DNA of 64,000 bases from Bradyrhizobium sp. SRS-191 (lineage in GTDB: Bacteria; Pseudomonadota; Alphaproteobacteria; Rhizobiales; Xanthobacteraceae). Below are positions 39,486 through 47,740 of this stretch, piece after piece (within the stretch, counting starts at the first letter, position 1; each line of letters begins with the position of its first letter). The notes below the pieces were generated by a model. It was not told the origin of the DNA, did no database searches, and saw only the letters and a list, made by a program, of their open reading frames with translations. A program made the position numbers and the translations under genes. The stretch covers positions 286,605 to 350,604 of the forward strand of contig NZ_JANBVS010000007.1 in NCBI RefSeq assembly GCF_024586915.1, given 5' to 3'.

Positions 39486-40430
39486 ATGAGCGTCATGACC
39501 AACTTCAAGGGGATCATCCCGGCGATCGCCGTCCCCTTCAACGCCGACCATTCGATCGACGAGGCCGAGCTGACGCGTTACGCGGCCTGGCTCGGCAAGC
39601 GCCGCGGCATCGTCGGCATCATGACCAATGGCCACACCGGCGAGGTGTTCAGCCTCACCGCGAAGGAGCGCGCCGAAGTGACCCGCATCGTCGCCAAGGC
39701 GCTGACCGGGATCTGCCCGACCATCTCCTCCGTCGTCTGCGAAGGCATCAAGGACGGCATCGAGCACGCGCTGATGGCCAAGGAGGCCGGCGCCACCGCG
39801 CTCGACATCATGCCGCCGCATCACTGGCTGCGCTTCGGCTTCAAGCGCGAGCACTGCCTCGACTACTTCAATGCGATCGGCGAGGCCACCAAGCTGCCGC
39901 TGATCGTTCACGTCTATCCCGCTTGGACCAGGGCCTCGTTCTCCTCGGAGCTGCTCGCCGAGCTCGCCCGCCTCGATCACGTCCAGGCGTTCAAGATCGG
40001 CACCCGCGAGATGAACAAATACGCCCGCGACCTCAAGGCCATCCGCGCAGCGGCGCCGCACAAGGCGCTGCTGACCTGCCACGACGAATATCTGCTGGCC
40101 TCGATGGTGCAAGGCGTCGACGGCGCGCTGGTCGGCTTCGCCTCGCTCATTCCCGACCTGATCTACGACCTGTATGCCGCGGTCAACGCCGGCGATCTGA
40201 AGCTGGCGATGAAGCTGCAGGCGATGATCGATCCGCTGAAGGACGCGGTGTATGGCGCGGGCGAGCCGACCGGCGAGGCGCATGGTCGCATGAAGGCCGC
40301 GATGCAGGTCGCCGGCGTCATCCGCGACGCCACCGTGCGTCCGCCGACGCATGCGCCGAGCGCCGAGGAGATGGCCGCGATCCGCGCCGCGGTGGCTGCG
40401 GCCGGACTGACGGTGCAGGCTGCGGCCTGA
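39486..40430 (+). CDS. Dihydrodipicolinate-synthase-family (class I aldolase) protein
   Basis: A 314-residue TIM-barrel aldolase/lyase. Schiff-base lysine 170 lies in AFKIGTRE and the paired tyrosine 144 in VHVYPAWT. The GMTNGHTGE-like MTNGHTGEVFSLT block is where dapA has its GTTGE. The substrate pocket differs from DapA, so lysine synthesis is not its job; relatives include 5-dehydro-4-deoxyglucarate dehydratase and 2-keto-3-deoxy acid aldolases. In this operon, beside TarD and an SDR, a role in splitting or dehydrating a sugar acid or keto acid is the best inference. The start MSVMTNFKGIIPA has AGGAG upstream. Confidence 0.88.
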   Translation: MSVMTNFKGIIPAIAVPFNADHSIDEAELTRYAAWLGKRRGIVGIMTNGHTGEVFSLTAKERAEVTRIVAKALTGICPTISSVVCEGIKDGIEHALMAKEAGATALDIMPPHHWLRFGFKREHCLDYFNAIGEATKLPLIVHVYPAWTRASFSSELLAELARLDHVQAFKIGTREMNKYARDLKAIRAAAPHKALLTCHDEYLLASMVQGVDGALVGFASLIPDLIYDLYAAVNAGDLKLAMKLQAMIDPLKDAVYGAGEPTGEAHGRMKAAMQVAGVIRDATVRPPTHAPSAEEMAAIRAAVAAAGLTVQAAA

Positions 40431-40508
40431 GCTTGGCCCAACCGGCGGCCGGGCTCGGCCCGGCTGCCGTCTCTGGCAATCAACGAATAACAATCCGGGT
40501 GGACGCTC

Positions 40509-41336
40509 ATGCTGATGATGGATGTCGACAACGCGCCCCAGCGCGCCGCGATAGCGCCGAACGATGTGCTGATCGCGATCGACCAGGTGTCGAAGACCTA
40601 CGTCTCGGCCTCGGGCGCGGCGGTGCATGCGCTGAGCCGGATCTCGCTCGACATCAAGCCGGGCGAGTTCGTCTGCGTCGTCGGCCCCTCCGGCTGCGGC
40701 AAGAGCACCTTGCTGCGTCTGCTCGCCGGTCTCGACGGCTATAGTGAGGGCCGGCTGCTGCTCGACGGCGAGAAAGTCGCCGGCCCCTCGCGCAAGGTCG
40801 GTGTCGTGTTCCAGGCCGCCAATCTGCTGCCATGGATGACGGTGCGCGACAATGTCGGGTTGCCCTTGCGCGTCGGCGGCAGGCATGCGCCGGCCGGCGA
40901 CCGCATCGAGCGCCTGCTCGCGGTCACCGGCCTCGGCGACTTCGGCGACAAATATCCTTATGAGCTGTCCGGCGGCATGCAGCAGCGCGCCGGCATTTGC
41001 CGCGCGCTGGCGCGCGATCCCGAGATTCTGCTGATGGACGAGCCGTTCGGCGCGCTCGATGCGCTGACGCGCGAGCGGCTGAACCTCGAGCTGCAACGGA
41101 TCTGGCAGGAGAACCGCAAGACCATCCTCTTGATCACCCACTCCATCTCGGAGGCCATCTTCCTGGCCGACCGCGTGATCGTGATGTCGGCGCGCCCCGG
41201 CCGCATCCTCGCCGATCTCGCCGTGCCGATCCCGCGGCCGAGGACGTTCGACGACATCGTGCTGCATCCGGACTACGCGCGACTGGCCAAGGACGTCCGC
41301 GGGCTGCTGAACGCCCAGGAGCATGGCCATGACTGA
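40509..41336 (+). CDS. ABC transporter ATP-binding protein (nitrate/sulfonate/taurine type)
   Basis: A 275-residue ATPase of the SsuB/TauB/NrtD type. Walker A is GPSGCGKST, the signature LSGGMQQR, Walker B ILLMDEPFGALD, and the H-loop ITHSISEA. The adjoining permease and a TauA/NMT1-like binding protein form one importer. In the gap before it (40431-40508) there is a GC-rich stem of CGGC(A/G)GCCGGG type that could stabilise or separate messages. The ATG of the permease gene overlaps its end by 14 bases. Confidence 0.94.
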   Translation: MLMMDVDNAPQRAAIAPNDVLIAIDQVSKTYVSASGAAVHALSRISLDIKPGEFVCVVGPSGCGKSTLLRLLAGLDGYSEGRLLLDGEKVAGPSRKVGVVFQAANLLPWMTVRDNVGLPLRVGGRHAPAGDRIERLLAVTGLGDFGDKYPYELSGGMQQRAGICRALARDPEILLMDEPFGALDALTRERLNLELQRIWQENRKTILLITHSISEAIFLADRVIVMSARPGRILADLAVPIPRPRTFDDIVLHPDYARLAKDVRGLLNAQEHGHD

Positions 41337-42168
41337 TCTCGCCAACATTGCTGCGCCCGCCATGACCCCGAAGCCGACAAAGCCCAGCCGCCGCATCAGC
41401 CTCGGTTCGCCGATCGCCTGGATCGGTCTTGCCGTGCTGATCCTGAGCTGGATCGCTGCCGTCAATCTCCTGAACATTCCGTCCTACATCCTGCCGAAGC
41501 CGGAAGCGGTCGTCCGCGCGCTGTGGTCCGGGCTTGCCGTCAGCCCGGCCAGCCCGCTCGGCTATTACTTGCCGCTGTGGAGCACGCTCAGCAACGCCGC
41601 CATGGGCTGCGCCATCGGCGTCGGCCTCGGTCTGATCATCGGCTCGCTGATGGCGGAGATCGAGGCGATCGAGCGTCTGGTCATGCCCTATGCCTTCGCG
41701 CTGCAGAGCCTGCCCAAGGTGGCGATCGCGCCCTTGATCGTGATCTGGTTCGGCTTCGGCGACGGTTCGAAGATCGCGATCTCGGCACTGCTGTCGTTCT
41801 TCCCCGTGCTGATCAACAGTTTTACGGGCCTGCGCGCCGTCGAGCCCGAGCGTATCGACCTGATGCGCTCGCTCTCAGCCTCGCGCTTCGAGACCTATCG
41901 CATCGTCAAGCTGCCCAACGCCGCGCCCTTCATCTTCGCCGGCCTCGACATGGCGGTGGTGTACGCGCTGCTCGGCGCGATCGTCGCCGAATTCCTCGGC
42001 GCGCAGCGCGGCATGGGTGTTGTCATCACCCAGGCGCAGGCGGTGTCGGATGTTGCCGGCGTGTTCGCGGCGCTGATCATCCTCGGCGTCCTCGGCATCG
42101 TGCTGCACGGAATCGTGCGCTGGTGCGAGGCCAAGGTCGTGCACTGGGGCGCCAATCGAAAGAAATAA
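41323..42168 (+). CDS. ABC transporter permease (SsuC/TauC type)
   Basis: A 281-residue inner-membrane permease with about six helices. The cytoplasmic EAA-like loop is seen as GLRAVEPERIDLMRSLSASRFETYRIVKLPNAAPFIFAG. The N-terminal 20 residues precede the first helix (IAWIGLAVLILSWIAAVNLL). It pairs with the ATPase gene just before it, with overlap, and with the Tat-type binding protein after it. The substrate is probably a small carboxylate linked to the tartrate operon, which is inferred from context. Confidence 0.93.
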   Translation: MAMTDLANIAAPAMTPKPTKPSRRISLGSPIAWIGLAVLILSWIAAVNLLNIPSYILPKPEAVVRALWSGLAVSPASPLGYYLPLWSTLSNAAMGCAIGVGLGLIIGSLMAEIEAIERLVMPYAFALQSLPKVAIAPLIVIWFGFGDGSKIAISALLSFFPVLINSFTGLRAVEPERIDLMRSLSASRFETYRIVKLPNAAPFIFAGLDMAVVYALLGAIVAEFLGAQRGMGVVITQAQAVSDVAGVFAALIILGVLGIVLHGIVRWCEAKVVHWGANRKK

Positions 42169-42185
42169 GAACGGGAGGAACGAAC

Positions 42186-43253
42186 ATGGTTTCGCGCAGA
42201 TCATTCCTGAAGAGCAGCGCCGGCGCGCTGCTGATGAGCGGTGCTCCGTCGATCCTGATGGCCGCGGACGCAAAGAAGATCCGTTTCGGCGTCGGACTGA
42301 AGGCGCTCAACGCCACGGTGATCAATTGCGTGATCGGTGAGGCGCTCGGCTACAACGCCGAGGAAGGCTTCTCGCTCGATGTCCAGGCGCTCGGCACCAA
42401 CGCCAATGTGCAGGTCGCGACCGATCGCGGCACGGTGGCGATCGGGGTCGGCGTGCCCTCGACCGCGCTGCCGCTGCTCGCCAAGGGCGAATGGAGCGGC
42501 GCGAAAATGTTCTATCAGTATACCTACCCGTACAAATGGGACATCGCCGTGCCGCCCGGCTCGGCGCTCAAGAGCTACACGGATCTGAAGGGCAAGAAGA
42601 TCGGCGTCTCCGACTTCGGGGCCACAGAATATCCGGTGACCAAGAACGTGTTGAAGGCGCTTGGGCTCGATCCGGAGAAGGATGTGAGCTTCGTCGCCGT
42701 CGGCAACGGCACGCCGGCCGGCGTCGCCCTGCAGCGCGGCGTGATCGATGCGCTCGCTTATTTCGACACGGGCTTCGGCCAGATCGAGGCTGCTGGCATC
42801 GCGCTGACCTATCTGCCGCGCCCGACCACGCTTCCGATGGTCGGCGGCCAGTTCCTGATGGCGATGCCCGCGACATTCGAGAAGGAGAGGGATCTCCTGA
42901 TCGGCTTCGGCCGTTCGGTCTGCAAGGCCTCGCAGTTCCTGCTCGCCAATCCTGCCGCCGGCGCGCGGGCGTTCCTCAAGCTCTACCCCGAGACGGCGCC
43001 GCGTGGCGCCAGCGAGGATGAAGCCGTGAAAGCCGTGCTGCAGTCGATCAGCCGCCGCATCAAGCTGTACACGCCGCCTTATGCCGATACGAAGATGGGC
43101 GCGATCAACGAGCAGGAGTTCCGCACCGAGGCTGCGATGAACGGGCTGGACATCAAGGACTATGCTGCGCTCTACACCAATGAGCTGATCGACAAGATAA
43201 ACAATTTCGATGCGGTGAAGGTCAAGGCCGAGGCGGCTGCGTACAAGGGATGA
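42186..43253 (+). CDS. ABC transporter substrate-binding protein (NMT1/TauA-like, Tat signal)
   Basis: A 355-residue periplasmic binding protein. The start SRRSFLKSSAGALLMSGAPS is a twin-arginine signal and MAADAKK is the likely cleavage region. The mature part has NMT1-like features (FGVGLKALNATVINCVIGEALGYNAEEGF, GKKIGVSDFGATEYPV, GVIDALAYFDTG) for binding a small organic ligand. It follows the permease after 17 bases and overlaps the SDR start by four (ATGA). NMT1-type proteins bind amines, sulfonates or organic acids; context favours a sugar acid. Confidence 0.92.
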   Translation: MVSRRSFLKSSAGALLMSGAPSILMAADAKKIRFGVGLKALNATVINCVIGEALGYNAEEGFSLDVQALGTNANVQVATDRGTVAIGVGVPSTALPLLAKGEWSGAKMFYQYTYPYKWDIAVPPGSALKSYTDLKGKKIGVSDFGATEYPVTKNVLKALGLDPEKDVSFVAVGNGTPAGVALQRGVIDALAYFDTGFGQIEAAGIALTYLPRPTTLPMVGGQFLMAMPATFEKERDLLIGFGRSVCKASQFLLANPAAGARAFLKLYPETAPRGASEDEAVKAVLQSISRRIKLYTPPYADTKMGAINEQEFRTEAAMNGLDIKDYAALYTNELIDKINNFDAVKVKAEAAAYKG

Positions 43254-43954
43254 CGGCGGCGGATCATAACAGCCATTCCGGTGGCCACGCGGTGGTGACC
43301 GGAACCAGCTCCGGCATCGGCCGCGCCATCGCGGAGCGGCTGCTGACCGGCGGTTGGCGCGTGACCGGCGTCGATCGCGCGCCGTCCGCCATCTCGCACG
43401 AGGGCTTTCAGGGTCTGCCAGCTGATCTCGCCGAGCCGCACGCGCTGCTCGCGGGCCTGGCCGACATCGGCGCGGCGACCGCGCTGGTTCACGCCGCCGG
43501 CTACATGCGTGTCGGTTGTCTCGGCGAGCTCGCGCCGGACAACAGCGAGGGCATGTGGCGCGTCCATGTCGGCGCTGCCGAGGCCCTGGCCAATGCGCTG
43601 GCGCCTCGCATGGGCGAGGGCGGCCGCATCGTGCTGATCGGCAGCCGTACCGCCAATGGCGCCGCGGGACGCAGCCAATATGCTGCGACCAAGGCCGCAT
43701 TGACGGGCCTCGCGCGCTCCTGGGCAATCGAGCTCGCGCCGCGCCGCATCACCGTCAACGTCATCGCACCGGCGGCCACCGACACGCCGTTCCTGCGCGA
43801 TCCCAGCCGCGCCGGCACCGCGCCGGTGCTGCCGCCGATGGGCCGCTTCGTCGACCCCGCGGAAGTCGCCGCGCTCACCGCCTTCCTGCTGTCGCCAGAG
43901 GCGGGTGCGATCACCGGACAGACCATCACCATCTGCGCAGGCGCCTCGCTCTAG
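43250..43954 (+). CDS. SDR-family oxidoreductase
   Basis: A 234-residue short-chain dehydrogenase. The cofactor site is VVTGTSSGIGRAIAERLL. The catalytic serine is in LIGSRTANGAAGRSQYAATKAAL, with tyrosine and lysine of the YxxxK motif as YAATK. Cofactor-selection residue DR in GVDRAPS suggests NAD. It would oxidise or reduce a hydroxyl in the tartrate or keto-acid pathway; the exact substrate cannot be read. It is translationally coupled to the binding protein (ATGA overlap) and is 35 bases ahead of tarD. Confidence 0.92.
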   Translation: MTAADHNSHSGGHAVVTGTSSGIGRAIAERLLTGGWRVTGVDRAPSAISHEGFQGLPADLAEPHALLAGLADIGAATALVHAAGYMRVGCLGELAPDNSEGMWRVHVGAAEALANALAPRMGEGGRIVLIGSRTANGAAGRSQYAATKAALTGLARSWAIELAPRRITVNVIAPAATDTPFLRDPSRAGTAPVLPPMGRFVDPAEVAALTAFLLSPEAGAITGQTITICAGASL

Positions 43955-43989
43955 GGCAGCGCGCGCGACCACGACCAGGAGAAGACTAA

Positions 43990-45159
43990 ATGACCGTTCG
44001 CATCGTCGACGTCCGCGAGGTGACGAAGCCGATCTCATCGCCGATCCGCAACGCCTATATCGACTTCACCAAGATGACGTCGAGCCTCGTCGCCGTGATC
44101 ACCAATGTCGAGCGCAACGGCCGCCCCGTCGTCGGCTACGGCTTCAACTCCAACGGCCGCTACGGCCAGGGCGGCCTGATCCGCGAGCGATTTCGCGCGC
44201 GCCTGCTGGAGGCCGATCCGGCCTCGCTGCTCGACGCAACCAAGGACAACATCGACCCGGACAAGGCCTGGGCGGCGATGATGATCAACGAGAAGCCGGG
44301 CGGCCATGGCGAGCGCTCGGTCGCGGTCGGTACGCTCGACATGGCGATCTGGGACGCGGTCGCCAAGATCGCCGACAAGCCGCTGTTCCGCCTGCTCGCC
44401 GAGCGTCACGACCGCACGGCCGATCCGCGCGTCTTCGTCTACGCCGCAGGCGGCTACTACTATCCCGGCAAGGACCTCTCGGCCCTGCGCCGGGAGATGC
44501 GCGGCTATCTCGAGCGCGGCTACAACGTCGTGAAGATGAAGATCGGCGGCGCGCCGATCGACGAGGACCGCCAGCGCATCGAGGCGGTGCTGGAGGAGAT
44601 CGGCCCGAACAACCGGCTCGCCGTCGACGCCAATGGGCGCTTCGATCTGGAGACCGCGATCGCCTACGCCAAGATGCTGCGCGACTATCCGCTGTTCTGG
44701 TACGAGGAGGCGGGCGATCCGCTGGACTATCATCTGCAGGCGACGCTCGCCGACTACTATCCCGGCCCGATGGCGACCGGCGAGAACCTGTTCAGCCACC
44801 AGGACGCCCGCAACCTAATCCGCTATGGCGGCATGCGCCCCGACCGCGATTGGCTGCAGTTCGACTGCGCGCTGTCCTATGGCCTGTGCGAATATCTGCG
44901 CACGCTCGACGTGCTCGAGACCTACGGCTGGTCGCCGTCACGCTGCATCCCCCATGGCGGCCACCAGATGTCGCTCAACATCGCCGCTGGCCTCGGCCTC
45001 GGCGGCAATGAGAGCTATCCGGACCTGTTCCAGCCCTATGGCGGCTTCCCCGACGGCGTGAAGGTGGTCGATGGCCACATCACCATGCCCGATCTCCCCG
45101 GCATCGGCTTCGAAGGCAAGTCGGATCTGTACGCGGAGATGCGCGCGCTCAGCGCGTGA
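43990..45159 (+). CDS. tarD: D(-)-tartrate dehydratase (enolase superfamily)
   Basis: A 389-residue enolase-superfamily enzyme that dehydrates D-tartrate to oxaloacetate (via the enol). Every catalytic position of the characterised B. japonicum enzyme is matched in place: Lys182-x-Lys184 (VVKMKIGG), metal ligands Asp213 (AVDANG), Glu239 (WYEE), Glu265 (ATGENL), and His322 (IPHGGHQ). The N-terminal capping domain has the same VRIVDVRE and NAYIDFTKMT blocks. I recall more than three quarters identity to that protein but cannot align it here. It ends an IclR-led operon with an ABC importer, so D-tartrate or a close relative is the likely transported carbon source. Confidence 0.94.
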   Translation: MTVRIVDVREVTKPISSPIRNAYIDFTKMTSSLVAVITNVERNGRPVVGYGFNSNGRYGQGGLIRERFRARLLEADPASLLDATKDNIDPDKAWAAMMINEKPGGHGERSVAVGTLDMAIWDAVAKIADKPLFRLLAERHDRTADPRVFVYAAGGYYYPGKDLSALRREMRGYLERGYNVVKMKIGGAPIDEDRQRIEAVLEEIGPNNRLAVDANGRFDLETAIAYAKMLRDYPLFWYEEAGDPLDYHLQATLADYYPGPMATGENLFSHQDARNLIRYGGMRPDRDWLQFDCALSYGLCEYLRTLDVLETYGWSPSRCIPHGGHQMSLNIAAGLGLGGNESYPDLFQPYGGFPDGVKVVDGHITMPDLPGIGFEGKSDLYAEMRALSA

Positions 45160-45186
45160 GGCGCAAGCTCCACCCACGACCTCGCT

Positions 45187-45247
45187 GTCGTCACGGACAA
45201 GCGCGCGGCACGCGCGCGCCGATCCGGGACCCATAACCCCAGGGAGA
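45187..45247. repeat. Short palindromic repeat containing CCCATAACCCC
   Basis: A compact repeat with GTCACGGACAAGC at the left and GGGACCCATAACCCCAGGG at the right. The right part recurs at 46037-46057, and its reverse occurs in GGTTATGGGTCCC at 46112-46124. It lies just after tarD. It is one of several repeats in the gene-free stretch 45160-46239. Confidence 0.75.
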
Positions 45248-45306
45248 CGTTCGAGGCACGCTGGCCGCTCCATCTCGCCCAGCCACAGCCGACACGGGTC
45301 GTGACT

Positions 45307-45403
45307 CCTGGATCGCTTCGCTGCGCTCGCAATGACGGCGGAGAGGGCGGCGCATATCAACCTCTCCGTCATTGCGAGGAGCGGAGCGACGAAGCAATCC
45401 AGG
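45307..45403. repeat. Inverted-repeat element 'CCTGGATCGCTTCG' type
   Basis: A left arm CCTGGATCGCTTCGCTGCGC... to AATGACGG (45307-45338) pairs imperfectly with a right arm CCGTCATTGCGAGGAGCG... to CAATCCAGG (45366-45403). The same element, with the same two arms, recurs in the opposite order at 61194-61291. Both copies lie in intergenic DNA. Confidence 0.85.
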
Positions 45404-45529
45404 CGCCTCATGCGCATATGCCCGACGGGCAATTCGCTCATAACAGCCCTGCGCCAACTGCCCGTCGAGTCAGTTTGTCGCATGGATGCAGCCTTGCCTC
45501 GTCGGGCAAATCACATCCACATTTCCGTG

Positions 45530-45905
45530 CATCCCGCCTCACTCGGAGGGCCGTTGCGCGCGATCGTCACGACACGCGAGGCGGGGAGGCGATGGCCGCG
45601 AGATGCAGCAGCGTAGCTTGCGACGCGGACGAACGGCAGCTTGCGGACGTGAAGTCGTGTGGTCCTGACCTCCCGGTGCCGAGGTCAAGCCGGCGCAAGC
45701 GCCTTGGTGCTGCGTTGGCGACGGGGGCAATCAAGCCGGTCCCCGGCGAGAGCACGAAGTAAGCGTTAAGCCCATCGCGCAGGGAATGCCGGAATGTCGG
45801 CTGAACCTGTGGTACCTGCCGTCTGCATTTTCTTTCGCAGGCGGGCCATGGGTTGCGGCCAGCACCCGGCATTCCCTGCGCCCTCCGACTTCTGAGGGCG
45901 ATGAC
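45530..45905 (+). repeat. Dispersed structured intergenic element, copy 3
   Basis: Third copy of the element at 2853 and 30552. GCCGGTCCCCGG is near 45735 and the hairpin core spans about 45777-45881. Its outer stem is GCGCAGGGAATGCCGG with CCGGCATTCCCTGCGC; compared with copies 2 and 4 the middle pair changed on both strands. The apical stem is CTGC with GCAG around ATTTTCTTTC. Together with the other repeats it fills the gene-free 45160-46239 region. Confidence 0.88.
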
Positions 45906-45985
45906 GATCAGCACAGCTCGGGCGTGAGATGCCGCGGGAACGATGATGCATGTCGGCTGATCCGCTGTCCTCGCGTCAAACACCG

Positions 45986-46140
45986 CTGTCGTCCCGGGCA
46001 AGCCGCGACGGCGCGAAGCGACGACGTGGCGCCGACCCGGGACCCATAACCCCAGGGAGACATTGTTGCGTATGATGGAGGGCCAGCGTTCTGTCTCAAT
46101 AGCCGTCGGTGGTTATGGGTCCCTGCGTTCGCAGGGACGA
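45986..46140. repeat. Palindromic repeat cluster before cpdR
   Basis: Contains GTCCCGGGCAAGC, GACCCGGGACCCATAACCCC and then GGTTATGGGTCCCTGCG with CGCAGGGAC, so several short dyads are nested. It shares the CCCATAACCCC core with 45187-45247. No gene is seen. It ends about 100 bases before the cpdR stop codon (46240). Confidence 0.75.
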
Positions 46141-46239
46141 CAACTGAGAGTGGAGCGACACCGCGGATCGCAGCTATCAGTCGATCGCCTATGCGAGATC
46201 CATCCAGCGCCTTGCAGTCGCGCCCAAACCGCAGGCGTC

Positions 46240-46620
46240 CTACGCTTTCGCCGCCTTCGAGGCCAGCGCATCGGCGACGGCGGTGCGGATGTCGGCCACC
46301 GAGAACGGCTTGGTGATCACGTCATGCGCGATCGCATTCAAGTTCGACGCCCGCTCGCGCTGATGCGCGAAGCCGGTCATCAGCAGGATGATCAGGTCGG
46401 GAAAGTCGCGCGCGGCCGACAGCGCCAGCGCGATGCCGTCCATGATCGGCATCTGGATGTCGGTCAACAGCAGGTCGAAGGCGCCGTTCTCGCGCGTGAG
46501 GATGTCGAGCGCTTCGGCGCCGTCCTGAGCGGTGACGATCTCGTGGCCGTCCATTGCAATCGCGCGGGCGACCAGCGTCCGCATCGAATCTTCATCGTCG
46601 GCGATCAGCACGCGCGACAT
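46240..46620 (-). CDS. cpdR: Single-domain response regulator CpdR
   Basis: A 126-residue stand-alone receiver domain. Acidic pair ADDED, phospho-acceptor Asp54 in LLLTDIQMP, the T in MTGFA, and lysine in ITKPFS are present. The MTGFAHQRERASNLNAIAHDVITKPF stretch closely follows Caulobacter CpdR. In Caulobacter unphosphorylated CpdR, set by CckA-ChpT, primes the ClpXP protease to degrade cell-cycle proteins such as PdeA; the same role is likely here. It is last after the zinc-ribbon gene on the minus strand, 54 bases away. Confidence 0.92.
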   Translation of the reverse strand: MSRVLIADDEDSMRTLVARAIAMDGHEIVTAQDGAEALDILTRENGAFDLLLTDIQMPIMDGIALALSAARDFPDLIILLMTGFAHQRERASNLNAIAHDVITKPFSVADIRTAVADALASKAAKA

Positions 46621-46674
46621 GTCATCGTCTCTCCGTGTCGTGGGCCCCGCGGGCGACCCACGAGACCGGAACCA

Positions 46675-47526
46675 TCATGCACTGCCGGCAGCGAGATCGC
46701 GCCGGTTGAAGAACCGTATATCGATATTGCGGCCTTCGGGAGGGGGCGAGGCGAGGCGCGACTTGAATGCGATGCGCTCGCCGGGCTTGAGCACGGGCTG
46801 CTCGAGCAGGGTGTTCCAGGCGTAGATCTCGGTGCCCTGTGCATCTCGCACGCTGAATCGCAGCCGCGGCAGGTCGACCGCCTTCTTGGTGGTGCTCACG
46901 ATCGTGCCTTCGATCACCAGCACCGGCTTGCCGTCGACGGTTTCGGTGGCCAGCTTCACGTCCTTGAAGGCGGCTCCGCGCAGATTTACCTCCAGCCCGA
47001 CCAGTTTGTAGAACGAGGCGGTCTGCGGCATCAGCTTGACGACGTCGGCGCGCCACACCACGAGCGCGACCGTGAGCGCCGCCATCGCGGCCGTCAGCGC
47101 GGGCAGGCCGAACACCTTCCTGCCTGGGAAGTCCGGCAAGGCCGGACGCTTGACGAATTTGGCGAGGCCTTTGAGGCGAGCGAGCCGGCCCTGCGCCGGA
47201 GCCTCGGCATCGGGCTGGGCATCGTCGGGCTCCTCGGCAACGGCATCCTCGGGCCAGCCGGCGGCGATCGACGGACTTTCCACCTCGGGCTGCTCGTCGG
47301 GCTCCTCGCGGGCGAGGGCCTCCCATTCGTCGGCGGCGTCGCGCGGCGCCGATGCCGCGCCGGCTTCGGCCATTTCCGGGATCGGGGCCGGAGCCTCGAC
47401 CGCGTCCTCCGGTCGCGCCAGCCAGACCTCCTTGCAACGGGAACAGCGTACGCTGCGGCCGGCCATACCCAGGGTTGCCGGGTCGATGGCGTAAGATGTC
47501 GCACAATGGGGGCAAACGATGAACAT
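46675..47526 (-). CDS. MJ0042-type zinc-ribbon membrane protein
   Basis: Starts at ATG 47526, giving 283 residues; a longer open frame upstream overlaps ftsE's leader. N-terminal zinc ribbon CPHC-x(n)-CSRC (MFIVCPHCATSYAID, then VRCSRCKEVW), an acidic Glu/Asp/Pro-rich linker of about 90 residues, a single membrane helix (about 166-182, FGLPALTAAMAALTVALVVW) and a periplasmic DUF3426-like domain ending FFNRRDLAAGSA. Such proteins are often encoded next to ftsEX in alphaproteobacteria. Function is not settled. It is divergent from ftsE with a gap of about 215 bases. Confidence 0.88.
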   Translation of the reverse strand: MFIVCPHCATSYAIDPATLGMAGRSVRCSRCKEVWLARPEDAVEAPAPIPEMAEAGAASAPRDAADEWEALAREEPDEQPEVESPSIAAGWPEDAVAEEPDDAQPDAEAPAQGRLARLKGLAKFVKRPALPDFPGRKVFGLPALTAAMAALTVALVVWRADVVKLMPQTASFYKLVGLEVNLRGAAFKDVKLATETVDGKPVLVIEGTIVSTTKKAVDLPRLRFSVRDAQGTEIYAWNTLLEQPVLKPGERIAFKSRLASPPPEGRNIDIRFFNRRDLAAGSA

Positions 47527-47740
47527 CGCGCCAGGTCTCCAACGGGCATTGCCGCTTTGTTTCCGAGAGTTCGTGCTACAAGGACCGCCATGTTGACGAA
47601 CGTCGGAACGCAATCGCGCCATTGGTACATGGCAACCATTAACGAACCGGAAACCATAACGGGCGCTCAATCGGGCGATCGTACACCCGGGCTTGTCGCG
47701 TGCGGATCGACCCTGCGCGCCGTCGAACGGAGCTGATGCT

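Noticed and set aside
45160..46239. Several small open frames between tarD and cpdR
   Set aside because: They overlie repeats, are arginine/serine rich and differ in frame from copy to copy of the same repeat.
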